Positions 48,736-56,601 of a stretch of DNA of 64,000 nucleotides are shown in pieces. A program made the position numbers and the translations under genes. The notes under the pieces are model-generated. The model searched no databases. It was not told the origin of the DNA and was given only the letters and a program-made list of their open reading frames with translations. Source of the DNA: a virus. Position 1 is the first letter of the stretch, and each line of letters opens with the position of its first letter. The stretch spans positions 1 through 64,000 of IMG/VR virus record IMGVR_UViG_3300024520_000047; one strand, written 5' to 3'.

Positions 48736-49317
48736 ATGAAATTAATGGACCAGTTATCATATCTAATAGAAGATGTTAGTGGTACGGAAGAAACTCCCAC
48801 TACCTATTCTGATAAACTTATTACTTTTTTAACTGATGATGAGGGTGTGGGTGGTGAACCACTTCTATACACCTATGATGACGGTTACTATAATGACCCC
48901 CCTATAAAATATGATAGTAGTAGATATAAAGGTGGTAAACCTAAAGGCACATTAACAATAGGTTATGGTCATACAGGTAAAGAAGCTTATGAGGGTAATG
49001 TAATTAAAAAAGAAAAAGCTTTAGAATTACTCAAAGAGGATTTAGTGTGGTTTGTGGATGGGATGAATACAATATTATCTTCCTGGTCTAAAGCAGAATT
49101 ATCGGGAGCAAAACTAAATCAATGCCAGTATGATGCATTAGTTTCATTAATGTTTAATGGTGGAAGACAAGCTTTACGTATGTCGAACTGGATTCAAGAT
49201 ATTAAATATGGAAGATTCGATAAAGCCTCTGAAAAAATTAAGTCTTGGAATTGTCCTCTAGGTGTATGTAATAGAAGAATAAGAGAATCCAATCTATTTT
49301 CTAATTGTGTATATTGA
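48736..49317 (+). CDS. GH24 lysozyme with packaging-type N terminus, 193 aa
   Basis: N terminus MKLMDQLSYLIEDVSG has the propeptide shape with L-I-E at residues 10-12. The body is a T4-type lysozyme: TLTIGYGHTGKEA, LNQCQYDALVSLMFNGG and NRRIRESNLF. Cleaves the glycan backbone. The N terminus suggests it is loaded into the virion rather than used only for lysis; a free endolysin is the alternative. Confidence 0.88.
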   Translation: MKLMDQLSYLIEDVSGTEETPTTYSDKLITFLTDDEGVGGEPLLYTYDDGYYNDPPIKYDSSRYKGGKPKGTLTIGYGHTGKEAYEGNVIKKEKALELLKEDLVWFVDGMNTILSSWSKAELSGAKLNQCQYDALVSLMFNGGRQALRMSNWIQDIKYGRFDKASEKIKSWNCPLGVCNRRIRESNLFSNCVY

Positions 49318-49320
49318 CAC

Positions 49321-49328
49321 TATTTATA
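49321..49328 (+). promoter_or_regulatory. Late-type promoter box TATTTATA
   Basis: TATTTATA, TTAA spacer (4 nt), ATG of the 175-aa packaged protein. Confidence 0.6.
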
Positions 49329-49332
49329 TTAA

Positions 49333-49860
49333 ATGAAATTACTTAAACATTTATCTAATATTATTTCTGAATACGCTATAAGCGATACTTTGGGGGATTT
49401 AGGTGCCGCAGCAATTGGTGCTACCGGATTTGTAGGAATGCCAGCAATGGTAGCATTAATCGCGAAGAATGTAAATGAAATTACAAATGGTTCTGATATT
49501 TTACAATCTGAAATGGATAAATTTATAAATGAACCAACGATAGAAAGTTTTAAAACTATTAAAAATAATATGGATACAGTCACAACCGATTTATTAGATT
49601 TAAGTTCTCGTTTAGTTCAATTAGTTCCAGACCCGACTGCTTTATCTGATATGGGTGCTTTTGCTGGTGAACAACTTTTACAATTAGGGTTAACTGAAGA
49701 ATTACCAGCAATACTCGACAAAACACATAAGATTATTGATGCCGTTCCATTTGTGGGAAAAACTGAGGTTGTAAAAGCAATGGATATAGTTGGGTCCGCA
49801 CATGAACTACTACAGACAGTAGGTGAAGCTTTTGAAGATTTTAAAGAATCTACACAATAG
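49333..49860 (+). CDS. Candidate packaged helical protein, 175 aa
   Basis: N terminus MKLLKHLSNIISEYAI (I-S-E at 11-13) like the other packaging signals. Then a Gly/Ala-rich hydrophobic stretch (LGAAAIGATGFVGMPAMVAL) and long helices with no Cys. The hydrophobic part could insert into membranes during entry. Unrecognised. Confidence 0.72.
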   Translation: MKLLKHLSNIISEYAISDTLGDLGAAAIGATGFVGMPAMVALIAKNVNEITNGSDILQSEMDKFINEPTIESFKTIKNNMDTVTTDLLDLSSRLVQLVPDPTALSDMGAFAGEQLLQLGLTEELPAILDKTHKIIDAVPFVGKTEVVKAMDIVGSAHELLQTVGEAFEDFKESTQ

Positions 49861-50188
49861 ATACTTCATCACCAATATTAAGCCCTATTCTATCTACCAT
49901 TCCACTTTTTAACTCTAATACCTTATTTCCTATACCCGTATAACGTTCACACTCACTTAAACAAGGCACAGCGTTCTTCACAATATTAGTTACTGTATTA
50001 TTTTGGATAAAAATTATATCTAAGGGAATTAAACAATTTTTCATCCAAAAAGATAGTTCCTGTACATCCGGAAATATAAATAACATGCCACCATTTAAAT
50101 TTTTTCTACCCATCATTCCTTGAGAACGTTTATTTGGGGTATCCATAACCTCCAAAGGAATTTCATGTCGTTTATATTGTAATTTCAT
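49850..50188 (-). CDS. DUF192 family protein, 112 aa
   Basis: Covers the whole DUF192 domain: TPNKRSQGMMGRKNLNGGML, FWMKNCLIPLDIIFI, then VLELKSGMVDRIGLNIGDEV. Usually exported in bacteria, but no signal peptide here. Function unknown. Embedded on the minus strand among plus-strand virion genes, with a late-type box. Confidence 0.92.
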   Translation of the reverse strand: MKLQYKRHEIPLEVMDTPNKRSQGMMGRKNLNGGMLFIFPDVQELSFWMKNCLIPLDIIFIQNNTVTNIVKNAVPCLSECERYTGIGNKVLELKSGMVDRIGLNIGDEVSIV

Positions 50189-50191
50189 ACC

Positions 50192-50199
50192 TATAAATA
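50192..50199 (-). promoter_or_regulatory. Late-type promoter box TATTTATA
   Basis: TATTTATA, GGT spacer (3 nt), ATG of DUF192. Lies back to back with the plus-strand box at 50212. Confidence 0.6.
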
Positions 50200-50211
50200 C
50201 CTTCTACATTA

Positions 50212-50219
50212 TATTTATT
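50212..50219 (+). promoter_or_regulatory. Late-type promoter box TATTTATT
   Basis: TATTTATT, ATAA spacer (4 nt), ATG of the 735-aa gene. Confidence 0.55.
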
Positions 50220-50223
50220 ATAA

Positions 50224-52431
50224 ATGACAACTCAATCTTACCTAATAAATGAAACTACCCAATATCAGGGAACTACTTCTCAGATAGTAAAAGATATCTT
50301 TAAAGTAATAAAACAAAATATTACTGAAGAGGAACAGAAAACTTACTACCTTCCTGAGGAGTTAGATTTAGATAAAATGTTTTATGATGCATCATATGGG
50401 AGTGGAGTAAGTGTGGAATTAACCATCAAACGTGATACGGAAATGACAGAACCGTTTTTAGTGGATGCCATGTATGTTCCTGAAGAAGAAATACTAGAAA
50501 TAACAATTCAACTTAATCCTTTTGAGGAACCTAAAAGTTACGCTCCTCTATACCAGTACTTAATTGAATATGTAAGACATGAATTGGAACACTTTGACCA
50601 AGAATATAAAGGAACTTTACCAGATGCAGAAGAAGGTCTTAGTACAATGGAATATTATTCCCAACCTCATGAGGTACAAGCACAAAGTGCTGGATTAAAT
50701 CTTAAGGCCAAAAAAACCAGACAAGGATATGAAAAAGTTGTGGGTGATTCCATTGAACTTACCAAACAACGATATGGTTTAAGTGATGAAGAAGGTAATG
50801 ACCTTTATAACCTAATTGTGGGAGATATAGAAGAAAGATATGGAAAGAAAGAATTAAATAAAGAGAGGAGATTTCCGGGAACATTCTTAACGGAACAGGA
50901 TGAGTCTTTTACCCCTAGGGGCCATACTATCTTCGATGATGATGAATACAAAGTATGGGCAGCCTTAGATAAGAAATCTTTTTGTGAATTTGCAAAAGGT
51001 ACTAAATGGTGTGTAGAAAAATCACATATGTGGGATAGACTGGGGTATAGTAAGGGTGGTGGGGGTGGCACCTATTACTTTGTCAAAGATAAAAAAACGG
51101 GTGACTTAAATCTAGTATCCGATTATAGTAGAATACCATTACTTAGAGACGGAGATATCCGTCAGGTATTTAATGAAGATGGGATACCAATGGACAAATT
51201 TAAGTTTTTCTCACAGAAGACCGAACTCCGAAAACTATTTGATATTAAGTATACTTTACCACAACGCATTAGGTTGGATATGCCCTTTACTCCTGAAGAA
51301 CAGGACAAGTGGTATAAAGAAAATATCACCCCTCTGAGTACAGTTGTATATGCCTTAGCCCAAGGAAAAGAGGTGGAGAAAAATATGGCCCTACTCGAGG
51401 ACCTAGTAGGGCCCGACCTTACGGTTATCGATGGGTATCGCTATCGTTCTCCCATCCGAGGGGATGATTATGGTCAGATTGAGATAATGAAGGATGGAAT
51501 TCTGGTATATCTGGAGGAAGATAAATATACTCAGGATATTCTATGTATTCATGAAGATGACATATATTATTATAATCGTGCATATGATTCTTACGGTGAC
51601 GATTACGAGGAGATGGATTCCGACGAATTAAATTACATGGCTTGTTGGTTTAGTGGTGAAGTAATGCAACGAGTGTATGGGTTAATGGAAAAATTAGATG
51701 CAGATTTTGATAAAGCAGCCTGTAGTGATTTTGATGATGGGGAGTTTACTGAATTTTTTGAAGGGCATTTCCCCCGACTGTGGGATGTTGTTACTGATGA
51801 ATTACTTAATCATCTAGGCTATGGTATAGGTGAGAGTAGACGGGTAGAGATGCGAGAATTTTTAGAGGCGGAAATTATTATTCCTTTTACTTCTGAAGGT
51901 AGTGGTGAGGTAAGTATTTTTATTCCTTATGTTCAATTACTCTTCCATGTTACTAACCATAATATGAAAACCCTTTCCCCTCTTTTATCAGATGAGACTT
52001 GTATAGGAGAAGTAGATGGGGGTCTTTCCGATATATGGTATGATGCGTGGGATTGGCCCCAACATACTCATGAAGAAATGGATTATACTATGAATGACTT
52101 TTTAGATAAGATAGACGAAGCAGATGTATCGGTAGCAGATAGAAAAGCGGGGGTGGATAAATATAAAAAAACTATGAAAGATTTAAACTTTAAACCAATA
52201 AATTCATGGGGTACACAATATGAATTTAAACAACCTTGGGAGGGTGGTAACACTATTAAAGTAAGACATTATAATGTAGAAGATGATACGGTAGACCTCT
52301 ATATTAACACTCCTGAGATGATATATAGAAATATACCAGTTCCTGGTATACCACTCGATGAGTTGGTTAAGTTTACACAACCTACATTATTTGATGATGT
52401 ATGGAAAGAAATAGGAAAAGGGTATAATTAA
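50224..52431 (+). CDS. Candidate packaged zincin-like protein with WC motif, 735 aa
   Basis: N terminus MTTQSYLINETTQ (I-N-E at 8-10). Near 120 is a metallopeptidase signature RHELEHFDQE, with a later PHEVQAQSAG that may give the third ligand. Near 250-265 is FAKGTKWCVEKSHMWD, the GxGTxWC motif shared with the 588- and 965-aa proteins. The C-terminal half is very acidic with beta-rich parts. Probably a virion protein; protease activity not certain. Confidence 0.75.
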   Translation: MTTQSYLINETTQYQGTTSQIVKDIFKVIKQNITEEEQKTYYLPEELDLDKMFYDASYGSGVSVELTIKRDTEMTEPFLVDAMYVPEEEILEITIQLNPFEEPKSYAPLYQYLIEYVRHELEHFDQEYKGTLPDAEEGLSTMEYYSQPHEVQAQSAGLNLKAKKTRQGYEKVVGDSIELTKQRYGLSDEEGNDLYNLIVGDIEERYGKKELNKERRFPGTFLTEQDESFTPRGHTIFDDDEYKVWAALDKKSFCEFAKGTKWCVEKSHMWDRLGYSKGGGGGTYYFVKDKKTGDLNLVSDYSRIPLLRDGDIRQVFNEDGIPMDKFKFFSQKTELRKLFDIKYTLPQRIRLDMPFTPEEQDKWYKENITPLSTVVYALAQGKEVEKNMALLEDLVGPDLTVIDGYRYRSPIRGDDYGQIEIMKDGILVYLEEDKYTQDILCIHEDDIYYYNRAYDSYGDDYEEMDSDELNYMACWFSGEVMQRVYGLMEKLDADFDKAACSDFDDGEFTEFFEGHFPRLWDVVTDELLNHLGYGIGESRRVEMREFLEAEIIIPFTSEGSGEVSIFIPYVQLLFHVTNHNMKTLSPLLSDETCIGEVDGGLSDIWYDAWDWPQHTHEEMDYTMNDFLDKIDEADVSVADRKAGVDKYKKTMKDLNFKPINSWGTQYEFKQPWEGGNTIKVRHYNVEDDTVDLYINTPEMIYRNIPVPGIPLDELVKFTQPTLFDDVWKEIGKGYN

Positions 52432-52619
52432 TACTCCTCTTCATCCTTTTTTTTCTGGACGTATTCAGCTTTAAGGATTTCCTCTCTTCTTTTAACTGAT
52501 GGTTTGGTGAATTGTTTGTTGTCTCTTAATTGTTTAATAAGTTGGGTATTAATAACTTTTCTACGTAACTCTTTAATAGCACGTTCAATATTATCTTTTT
52601 TAACTTCAACTTTTAACAT
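52428..52619 (-). CDS. rpsU: Ribosomal protein bS21
   Basis: Full-length bS21, 63 aa: MLKVEVKKDNIERAIKELRR, then FTKPSVKRREEILKAEYVQK and a charged end. Small-subunit protein near the anti-Shine-Dalgarno of 16S rRNA. In Bacteroidota it is reported to help mask the anti-SD, with a Tyr near position 54 involved; Tyr53 here aligns with it. It has its own Bacteroidota promoter, so expression can be independent of the virion genes. Confidence 0.93.
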   Translation of the reverse strand: MLKVEVKKDNIERAIKELRRKVINTQLIKQLRDNKQFTKPSVKRREEILKAEYVQKKKDEEEY

Positions 52620-52646
52620 TTATATTTTTATTTGTTTTTAGATAAA

Positions 52647-52677
52647 CAAAGATAAAACAATTATTTACAAAAACAAA
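52647..52677 (-). promoter_or_regulatory. Bacteroidota-type promoter for bS21
   Basis: TTTG (52674-52677), 19-bp spacer, TATCTTTG (52647-52654), then a leader of about 24-28 nt. Confidence 0.75.
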
Positions 52678-52688
52678 TAGATTTTCAT

Positions 52689-52913
52689 TTATGTTTCCAA
52701 CCATTCTTTAATTTCTGATGGGGAAGGAATTCCTTTAAGTGCTCCACATTCTACACAAAACCATCGTGGAAACCCATTAGAGTGGGAACTATTTTGGTCT
52801 ACAAATTTAATGCTTTTCTTTTTATGTAAACAACTATTTCTAATATCGTTTACCTCTTTTTCTAATTTTTTTATCTGAAAAAGTAGAGACTCAATACGTT
52901 TTTTTGTTTCCAT
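52689..52913 (-). CDS. Small zinc-ribbon-like coiled-coil protein, 74 aa
   Basis: N-terminal coiled coil (ESLLFQIKKLEKEVNDIRNS), then CLHKKK...WFCVECGAL, a possible four-ligand zinc site (C, H, CxxC). Overlaps the 62-aa gene upstream by 1 nt. Nucleic-acid binding is a guess. Confidence 0.72.
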   Translation of the reverse strand: METKKRIESLLFQIKKLEKEVNDIRNSCLHKKKSIKFVDQNSSHSNGFPRWFCVECGALKGIPSPSEIKEWLET

Positions 52914-53101
52914 TAAACATCTCTCAGTCGTATATAAATATCGTATGGTATTCTAACTTCTACTGTTTCTCTAATTATATTTGTAGCGGGTGGTTGTGTT
53001 AAGGTATATGTAAACCCCTCTATAAGTTCCTCTTCTTCCAGAGTAAACTTATGAAAATTCTCTAAAAATTTATTTTCAATCCAAATGGTAATATACATCA
53101 A
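52913..53101 (-). CDS. Hypothetical protein, 62 aa
   Basis: Beta-rich: MMYITIWIENKFLENFHKFT and TVEVRIPYDIYIRLRDV, with a Glu-rich turn between. Not recognised; shares an operon with the zinc-ribbon gene. Confidence 0.7.
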   Translation of the reverse strand: MMYITIWIENKFLENFHKFTLEEEELIEGFTYTLTQPPATNIIRETVEVRIPYDIYIRLRDV

Positions 53102-53117
53102 TAATCTATATTTTTAA

Positions 53118-53297
53118 CTAATTGTCATCTAACCTAAACCCATCTTTTTTTGCGTTCTCAATCATTTTATCCTTATTTTCATTCCACAATTCATTCATTT
53201 CTCTTAAATATTGGTTAATTAATTTTTTATTACCTTCTTCTTGTGCATTTTTAAGATTATAGAGTATGTGGTCTAATTCTTCTAATATTTTACTCAT
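53118..53297 (-). CDS. Small helical protein, 59 aa
   Basis: Begins MSKILEELDHILYNLKNAQE and ends KKDGFRLDDN; a single long helical hairpin. ATGAGTAAA start, like the cassette genes. Lies between two annotated neighbours on the same strand with 1-16 nt gaps. Confidence 0.68.
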   Translation of the reverse strand: MSKILEELDHILYNLKNAQEEGNKKLINQYLREMNELWNENKDKMIENAKKDGFRLDDN

Positions 53298-53298
53298 A

Positions 53299-53505
53299 TT
53301 ATTCTACTATTGAGAAGCCTGTGTTATGTATAACTAAGGGTGTTTTATGTTTTATGGAAAGTGCGGTGGATACTTTAATCTTATCTTCATTATCTGAAGC
53401 TAAATGGCTCTCTAGGGGTGCTCCGGTATCATCTATTAAATTTACCAGATAAATCATCTCTCCAGTTCTTTTTTTAAATTTGTGTGTAACTATCTTCATC
53501 ATCAA
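53299..53505 (-). CDS. Hypothetical protein, 68 aa
   Basis: Three in-frame Met at the start (MMMKIVTHKF); the third is as likely as the first. Beta-rich (EMIYLVNLIDDTGAPLESHL; HKTPLVIHNTGFSIVE). Unrecognised. Confidence 0.7.
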   Translation of the reverse strand: MMMKIVTHKFKKRTGEMIYLVNLIDDTGAPLESHLASDNEDKIKVSTALSIKHKTPLVIHNTGFSIVE

Positions 53506-53545
53506 TTTTTTATAAATTTACAAAATTGATTACTAAGCGTAAACC

Positions 53546-54382
53546 TTATAAGGTGCTTAACATTTCCACCAATTTCGGTTGTGGTGATAAATCATATTTA
53601 TCTTTTCTCACATTAGTGTGTGTCCACACCCCCTCTGCACCAACTAAGGCTTGTTTATTAACTAAAAAGGCGTTACCATCACTATCTTCATTAAAAGAAT
53701 CTATAGCGTAATCAGTATTGCCACCAACTAGACCATCTTCTACTAATTTTTTTCCATTACTGCCTAAATAACCATGTAAATTTAACCATTGTTGTTTACC
53801 TAATGTATCTAAATTTATAGGTATCTTTAAAGATTTATTAATAATGCGTTTCATCCCTTTTGCTAAATCTATATCAAATTTTTCACCTAAACTTCTTATA
53901 AGTTGTTTAGTAGATTCTATTTGGGAGTCCGTATAAGTATGATAATAACGGTACCCTTTATATTCAAATCCTAAATCCACTACATCGGTGGAGGGTACCT
54001 TACTGTTAACATAATTGTAATAGGTGTCACCTTTCTTATGGAGAGGACCGTAATTACAAATCTCAATCCCAATACTTTCTTGATTTAATTTTTTATTGTT
54101 ACGAGCCTTTATGCCTAAATGGTGAGCCCATTTTTCAGGGGGGTGACATTCTACTACCACACCATCCCAATCAATATTACCGTCTCTGGTGGATTTACCA
54201 CCAATAATATAAGATGTAGCTATATGTCTTACACCACCCGATTTAGTTTTATCTCTGTCCCAACTCGCTACAGTCCAATCTGCACGATGACTACCAGCAG
54301 TGTGGTGAAGGTAAATTGTCTTTTTAGGTATGATGTCGTGATAGTACTCATCTTCTTCTAGGTAAATTTTTTTTAGTATCAT
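53546..54382 (-). CDS. N-acetylmuramoyl-L-alanine amidase (Amidase_2), 278 aa
   Basis: KTIYLHHTAGSHRADWTVAS with zinc His, then VVVECHPPEKWAHHLG and SIGIEICNYG, the PGRP/Amidase_2 pattern. C-terminal part may bind cell wall (QQWLNLHGYLGSNGKKLVED). I start at MILKKIYLEEDEYYHD (54382): a longer frame would overlap the upstream gene by 68 nt, and a TATTTATA box sits 17 nt before this ATG. Cuts the peptide from the glycan chain; probable lysis or entry enzyme. Confidence 0.85.
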   Translation of the reverse strand: MILKKIYLEEDEYYHDIIPKKTIYLHHTAGSHRADWTVASWDRDKTKSGGVRHIATSYIIGGKSTRDGNIDWDGVVVECHPPEKWAHHLGIKARNNKKLNQESIGIEICNYGPLHKKGDTYYNYVNSKVPSTDVVDLGFEYKGYRYYHTYTDSQIESTKQLIRSLGEKFDIDLAKGMKRIINKSLKIPINLDTLGKQQWLNLHGYLGSNGKKLVEDGLVGGNTDYAIDSFNEDSDGNAFLVNKQALVGAEGVWTHTNVRKDKYDLSPQPKLVEMLSTL

Positions 54383-54398
54383 GTTAATAGATTTTTCT

Positions 54399-55541
54399 TT
54401 ATAAATAGTCTTGAAGACGTTCATTAAATAGTTCAGTAACTTCATCATCATCGTGTGGGTATTCATCTACATTAGGACATAATGGAAAAGTAGAATCACT
54501 GTGTTTCATTATCTCAGCAAAATTACTATTGTCTATGTCACCGGTCTGGTCAATATATTGTAAGAGAGTACGTTCAGCGTGTGGGGTCACATCATAAAAA
54601 GACACTTTCACATCTATGGGTCTATATTTAGCCTCGCTTGAATTATATACGAATTTCTTTACTGTTCCCCTGCCCATAGATGTCCCCACATTCTCATAAA
54701 ACTCATCGTAATATGTGGTATAATAATTATCCATAATGCCTTGATTCCACGCATCTCCCCATGCCCACTTTATTTCATTTTTAACATCGTCTAATTCGTC
54801 TGCACTCTCCAATAGGACTGCGAGATTATATGGGTCTAGTCGTCTCACTCTCTCGGGATAAAGGAAAAAAGCATTATCATCTTCTCCAATCTGGTCTTCT
54901 TCTTTATAACCGTTGAATTCTTCTCTAAAGGTGCTTACCACTGCATTGGTATATTCATTCACCAAAAGATGTTTCAAGGCCTCTATGTTTTCCTCTGTCA
55001 TTTCATTTTCTAGAAGGTAGTCCAACTCGACATTAGTGTCATAGGGTTCCCAACTCAGTCCTTCCTCACCCCAAATCTCTTCCGCTACTGCATGACAATC
55101 TACATCATTACGGGTACTGTCATCATAAAAATCTGCTTCCTCACCGGGTTCCAAGCTCAGTATATATTTTCCATCTTTATAAGTGAGATTAGTTATTAGG
55201 TCTAGAGCCTCTGGTATTATGTACTTATGAAGTAAGTCTTTATCAGGATTATATGCCCCACCAATTGCATCTAAAACAACAGATAACGGATTCGCACTTT
55301 CATCCCAATGGGTTATAATATTAGTTAAAAATTTGTCACCAAGACCTTTATGTTCTAAAGCTTGATATAATTGTTGTAAGGAATTAAAATGGCCCTCTCC
55401 TCTATGACCCCATATATCTCCTCCTCCACCAAAGAGCTTTAAAAGGTCTGCTAAATCTTCCATGTCTTCCGAAGCCAAAGCAACTTCATACCATGGACGG
55501 CTATCTTCTACTAATATGGATAATTGGGTAATGAGTCTCAT
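54399..55541 (-). CDS. Candidate packaged acidic protein, 380 aa
   Basis: N terminus MRLITQLSILVEDSRPW with L-V-E at 10-12. Soon after comes DLADLLKLFGGGGDIWG, a KLFG-type motif as in the giant proteins. The rest is strongly acidic, helical, without recognised domain. Late-type box 4 nt upstream. Confidence 0.75.
   Translation of the reverse strand: MRLITQLSILVEDSRPWYEVALASEDMEDLADLLKLFGGGGDIWGHRGEGHFNSLQQLYQALEHKGLGDKFLTNIITHWDESANPLSVVLDAIGGAYNPDKDLLHKYIIPEALDLITNLTYKDGKYILSLEPGEEADFYDDSTRNDVDCHAVAEEIWGEEGLSWEPYDTNVELDYLLENEMTEENIEALKHLLVNEYTNAVVSTFREEFNGYKEEDQIGEDDNAFFLYPERVRRLDPYNLAVLLESADELDDVKNEIKWAWGDAWNQGIMDNYYTTYYDEFYENVGTSMGRGTVKKFVYNSSEAKYRPIDVKVSFYDVTPHAERTLLQYIDQTGDIDNSNFAEIMKHSDSTFPLCPNVDEYPHDDDEVTELFNERLQDYL
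54400..54407 (-). promoter_or_regulatory. Late-type promoter box TATTTATA
   Basis: TATTTATA 17 nt before the amidase ATG, inside the last codons of the 380-aa gene; a longer leader than the other late boxes. Confidence 0.45.
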
Positions 55542-55545
55542 TCCC

Positions 55546-55553
55546 TATAAATA
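55546..55553 (-). promoter_or_regulatory. Late-type promoter box TATTTATA
   Basis: TATTTATA, GGGA spacer (4 nt), ATG of the 380-aa gene. Confidence 0.6.
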
Positions 55554-55554
55554 C

Positions 55555-55704
55555 TTACTGGGGTGTCTTTGGCGGAGTGGTTCCCTTTTGAATTTGTTCT
55601 ACGATTTTTTGACGAATAAGAGCCTGCATATCTTTACTATTAAAATCAGTAGAGGATTTTTTTTCTTTCTCTTTACTACCTTTTTTTTTACATCCACACG
55701 CCAT
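55555..55704 (-). CDS. Small Cys/Lys-rich protein, 49 aa
   Basis: Begins MACGCKKKGSKEKEKKSSTD and ends GTTPPKTPQ; the MACGCK opening is typical of tiny phage proteins of unknown role. Its ATG comes directly after the stop of the 73-aa gene. Confidence 0.7.
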   Translation of the reverse strand: MACGCKKKGSKEKEKKSSTDFNSKDMQALIRQKIVEQIQKGTTPPKTPQ

Positions 55705-55926
55705 CTACTTTAAATATTTATCAAATGTGCCGGCTTTTATTTCTTCCATTAAAAGAAAAAACTGTTCTTTAGTAAATGTGGTATAACCTTCTTCTTTACC
55801 ACCTAGTACCACGTGTTCACTCTCAGTATCGATATCTACGGAAGGACATTTACAGCTTCCTTTTCCACATAAGGTAATTTCTAGATGGTTATTAGTTTCA
55901 ATAAAAGGTAAATGGGTATTAAGCAT
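55705..55926 (-). CDS. Hypothetical protein, 73 aa
   Basis: CGKGSCKCPSVDIDTESEHV then GYTTFTKEQFFLLMEEIKAG: three Cys and a helical end, perhaps a small metal-binding fold. Not recognised. Confidence 0.72.
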   Translation of the reverse strand: MLNTHLPFIETNNHLEITLCGKGSCKCPSVDIDTESEHVVLGGKEEGYTTFTKEQFFLLMEEIKAGTFDKYLK

Positions 55927-55975
55927 ATTAATGTATTTTTTTATAATATAATGGTGTTCTACTAATTAATAAATA

Positions 55976-56572
55976 TTAATTTTTAGAAACTTTTGTAATA
56001 ATATATGGATATGGGTCAATTTTTTTTTCACCCACACTTATCTCATAATGTAAATGTTGGCCTGTACTGGACCCAGTATTACCTACAGTTCCAATCGCTT
56101 GCCCATCACATATGGTGTCTTCTTCTTTTACAAATACCTTATTAAGGTGCGCATAAGTACTTTGGTATTCCCATCCATGATATATCTCAATGCACCTCCC
56201 ATATCCTCCACACCATCCTGAATGTAAAACTACACCATCCCCTGTCGCGTATACCGTATCTAAGTAAGTACCCTTTAAATCTATTCCTTGATGACGTTGC
56301 CATCGTTTACTGATGGGGTTACGCCTTACTCCAAAGGGGCTACTTACCTTTACACTATCAAGAGGTGCTCCCAAAGGAATAGCTTGTAATGGATTGGTAG
56401 ATTCAAATGTTTTTACATGGAGAGTATGAAGAAGAGAATCAATATATACTTCTTTATTCTTTATCTCTTTTTGATGCCTACTATTCACTACCCCAATAAT
56501 AATAATAGATAAAATTAAGAGAAGAAAAAAATAGACTATGATAAGTTTACAGTTCTCCATAACATACTTCAT
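55976..56572 (-). CDS. Membrane-anchored M23 endopeptidase, 198 aa
   Basis: Start at MKYVMENCK (56572); a longer frame would run back across the divergent promoter region into the next gene. Membrane anchor LIIVYFFLLLILSIIIIGVV, then full M23 domain: FGVRRNPISKRWQRHQGIDL, GGYGRCIEIYHG, TGSSTGQHLHYEIS. Cuts peptide cross-links in the periplasm, likely for lysis. Lacks the packaging-type N terminus of the other M23 protein. Confidence 0.9.
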   Translation of the reverse strand: MKYVMENCKLIIVYFFLLLILSIIIIGVVNSRHQKEIKNKEVYIDSLLHTLHVKTFESTNPLQAIPLGAPLDSVKVSSPFGVRRNPISKRWQRHQGIDLKGTYLDTVYATGDGVVLHSGWCGGYGRCIEIYHGWEYQSTYAHLNKVFVKEEDTICDGQAIGTVGNTGSSTGQHLHYEISVGEKKIDPYPYIITKVSKN

Positions 56573-56601
56573 CTTATAAGTATTTATTGTAAAACTAATA
56601 G

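Noticed and set aside
54383-54466. Longer N terminus for the amidase
   Set aside because: Would overlap the 380-aa gene by 68 nt; a late-type box and A-rich stretch favour the ATG at 54382.
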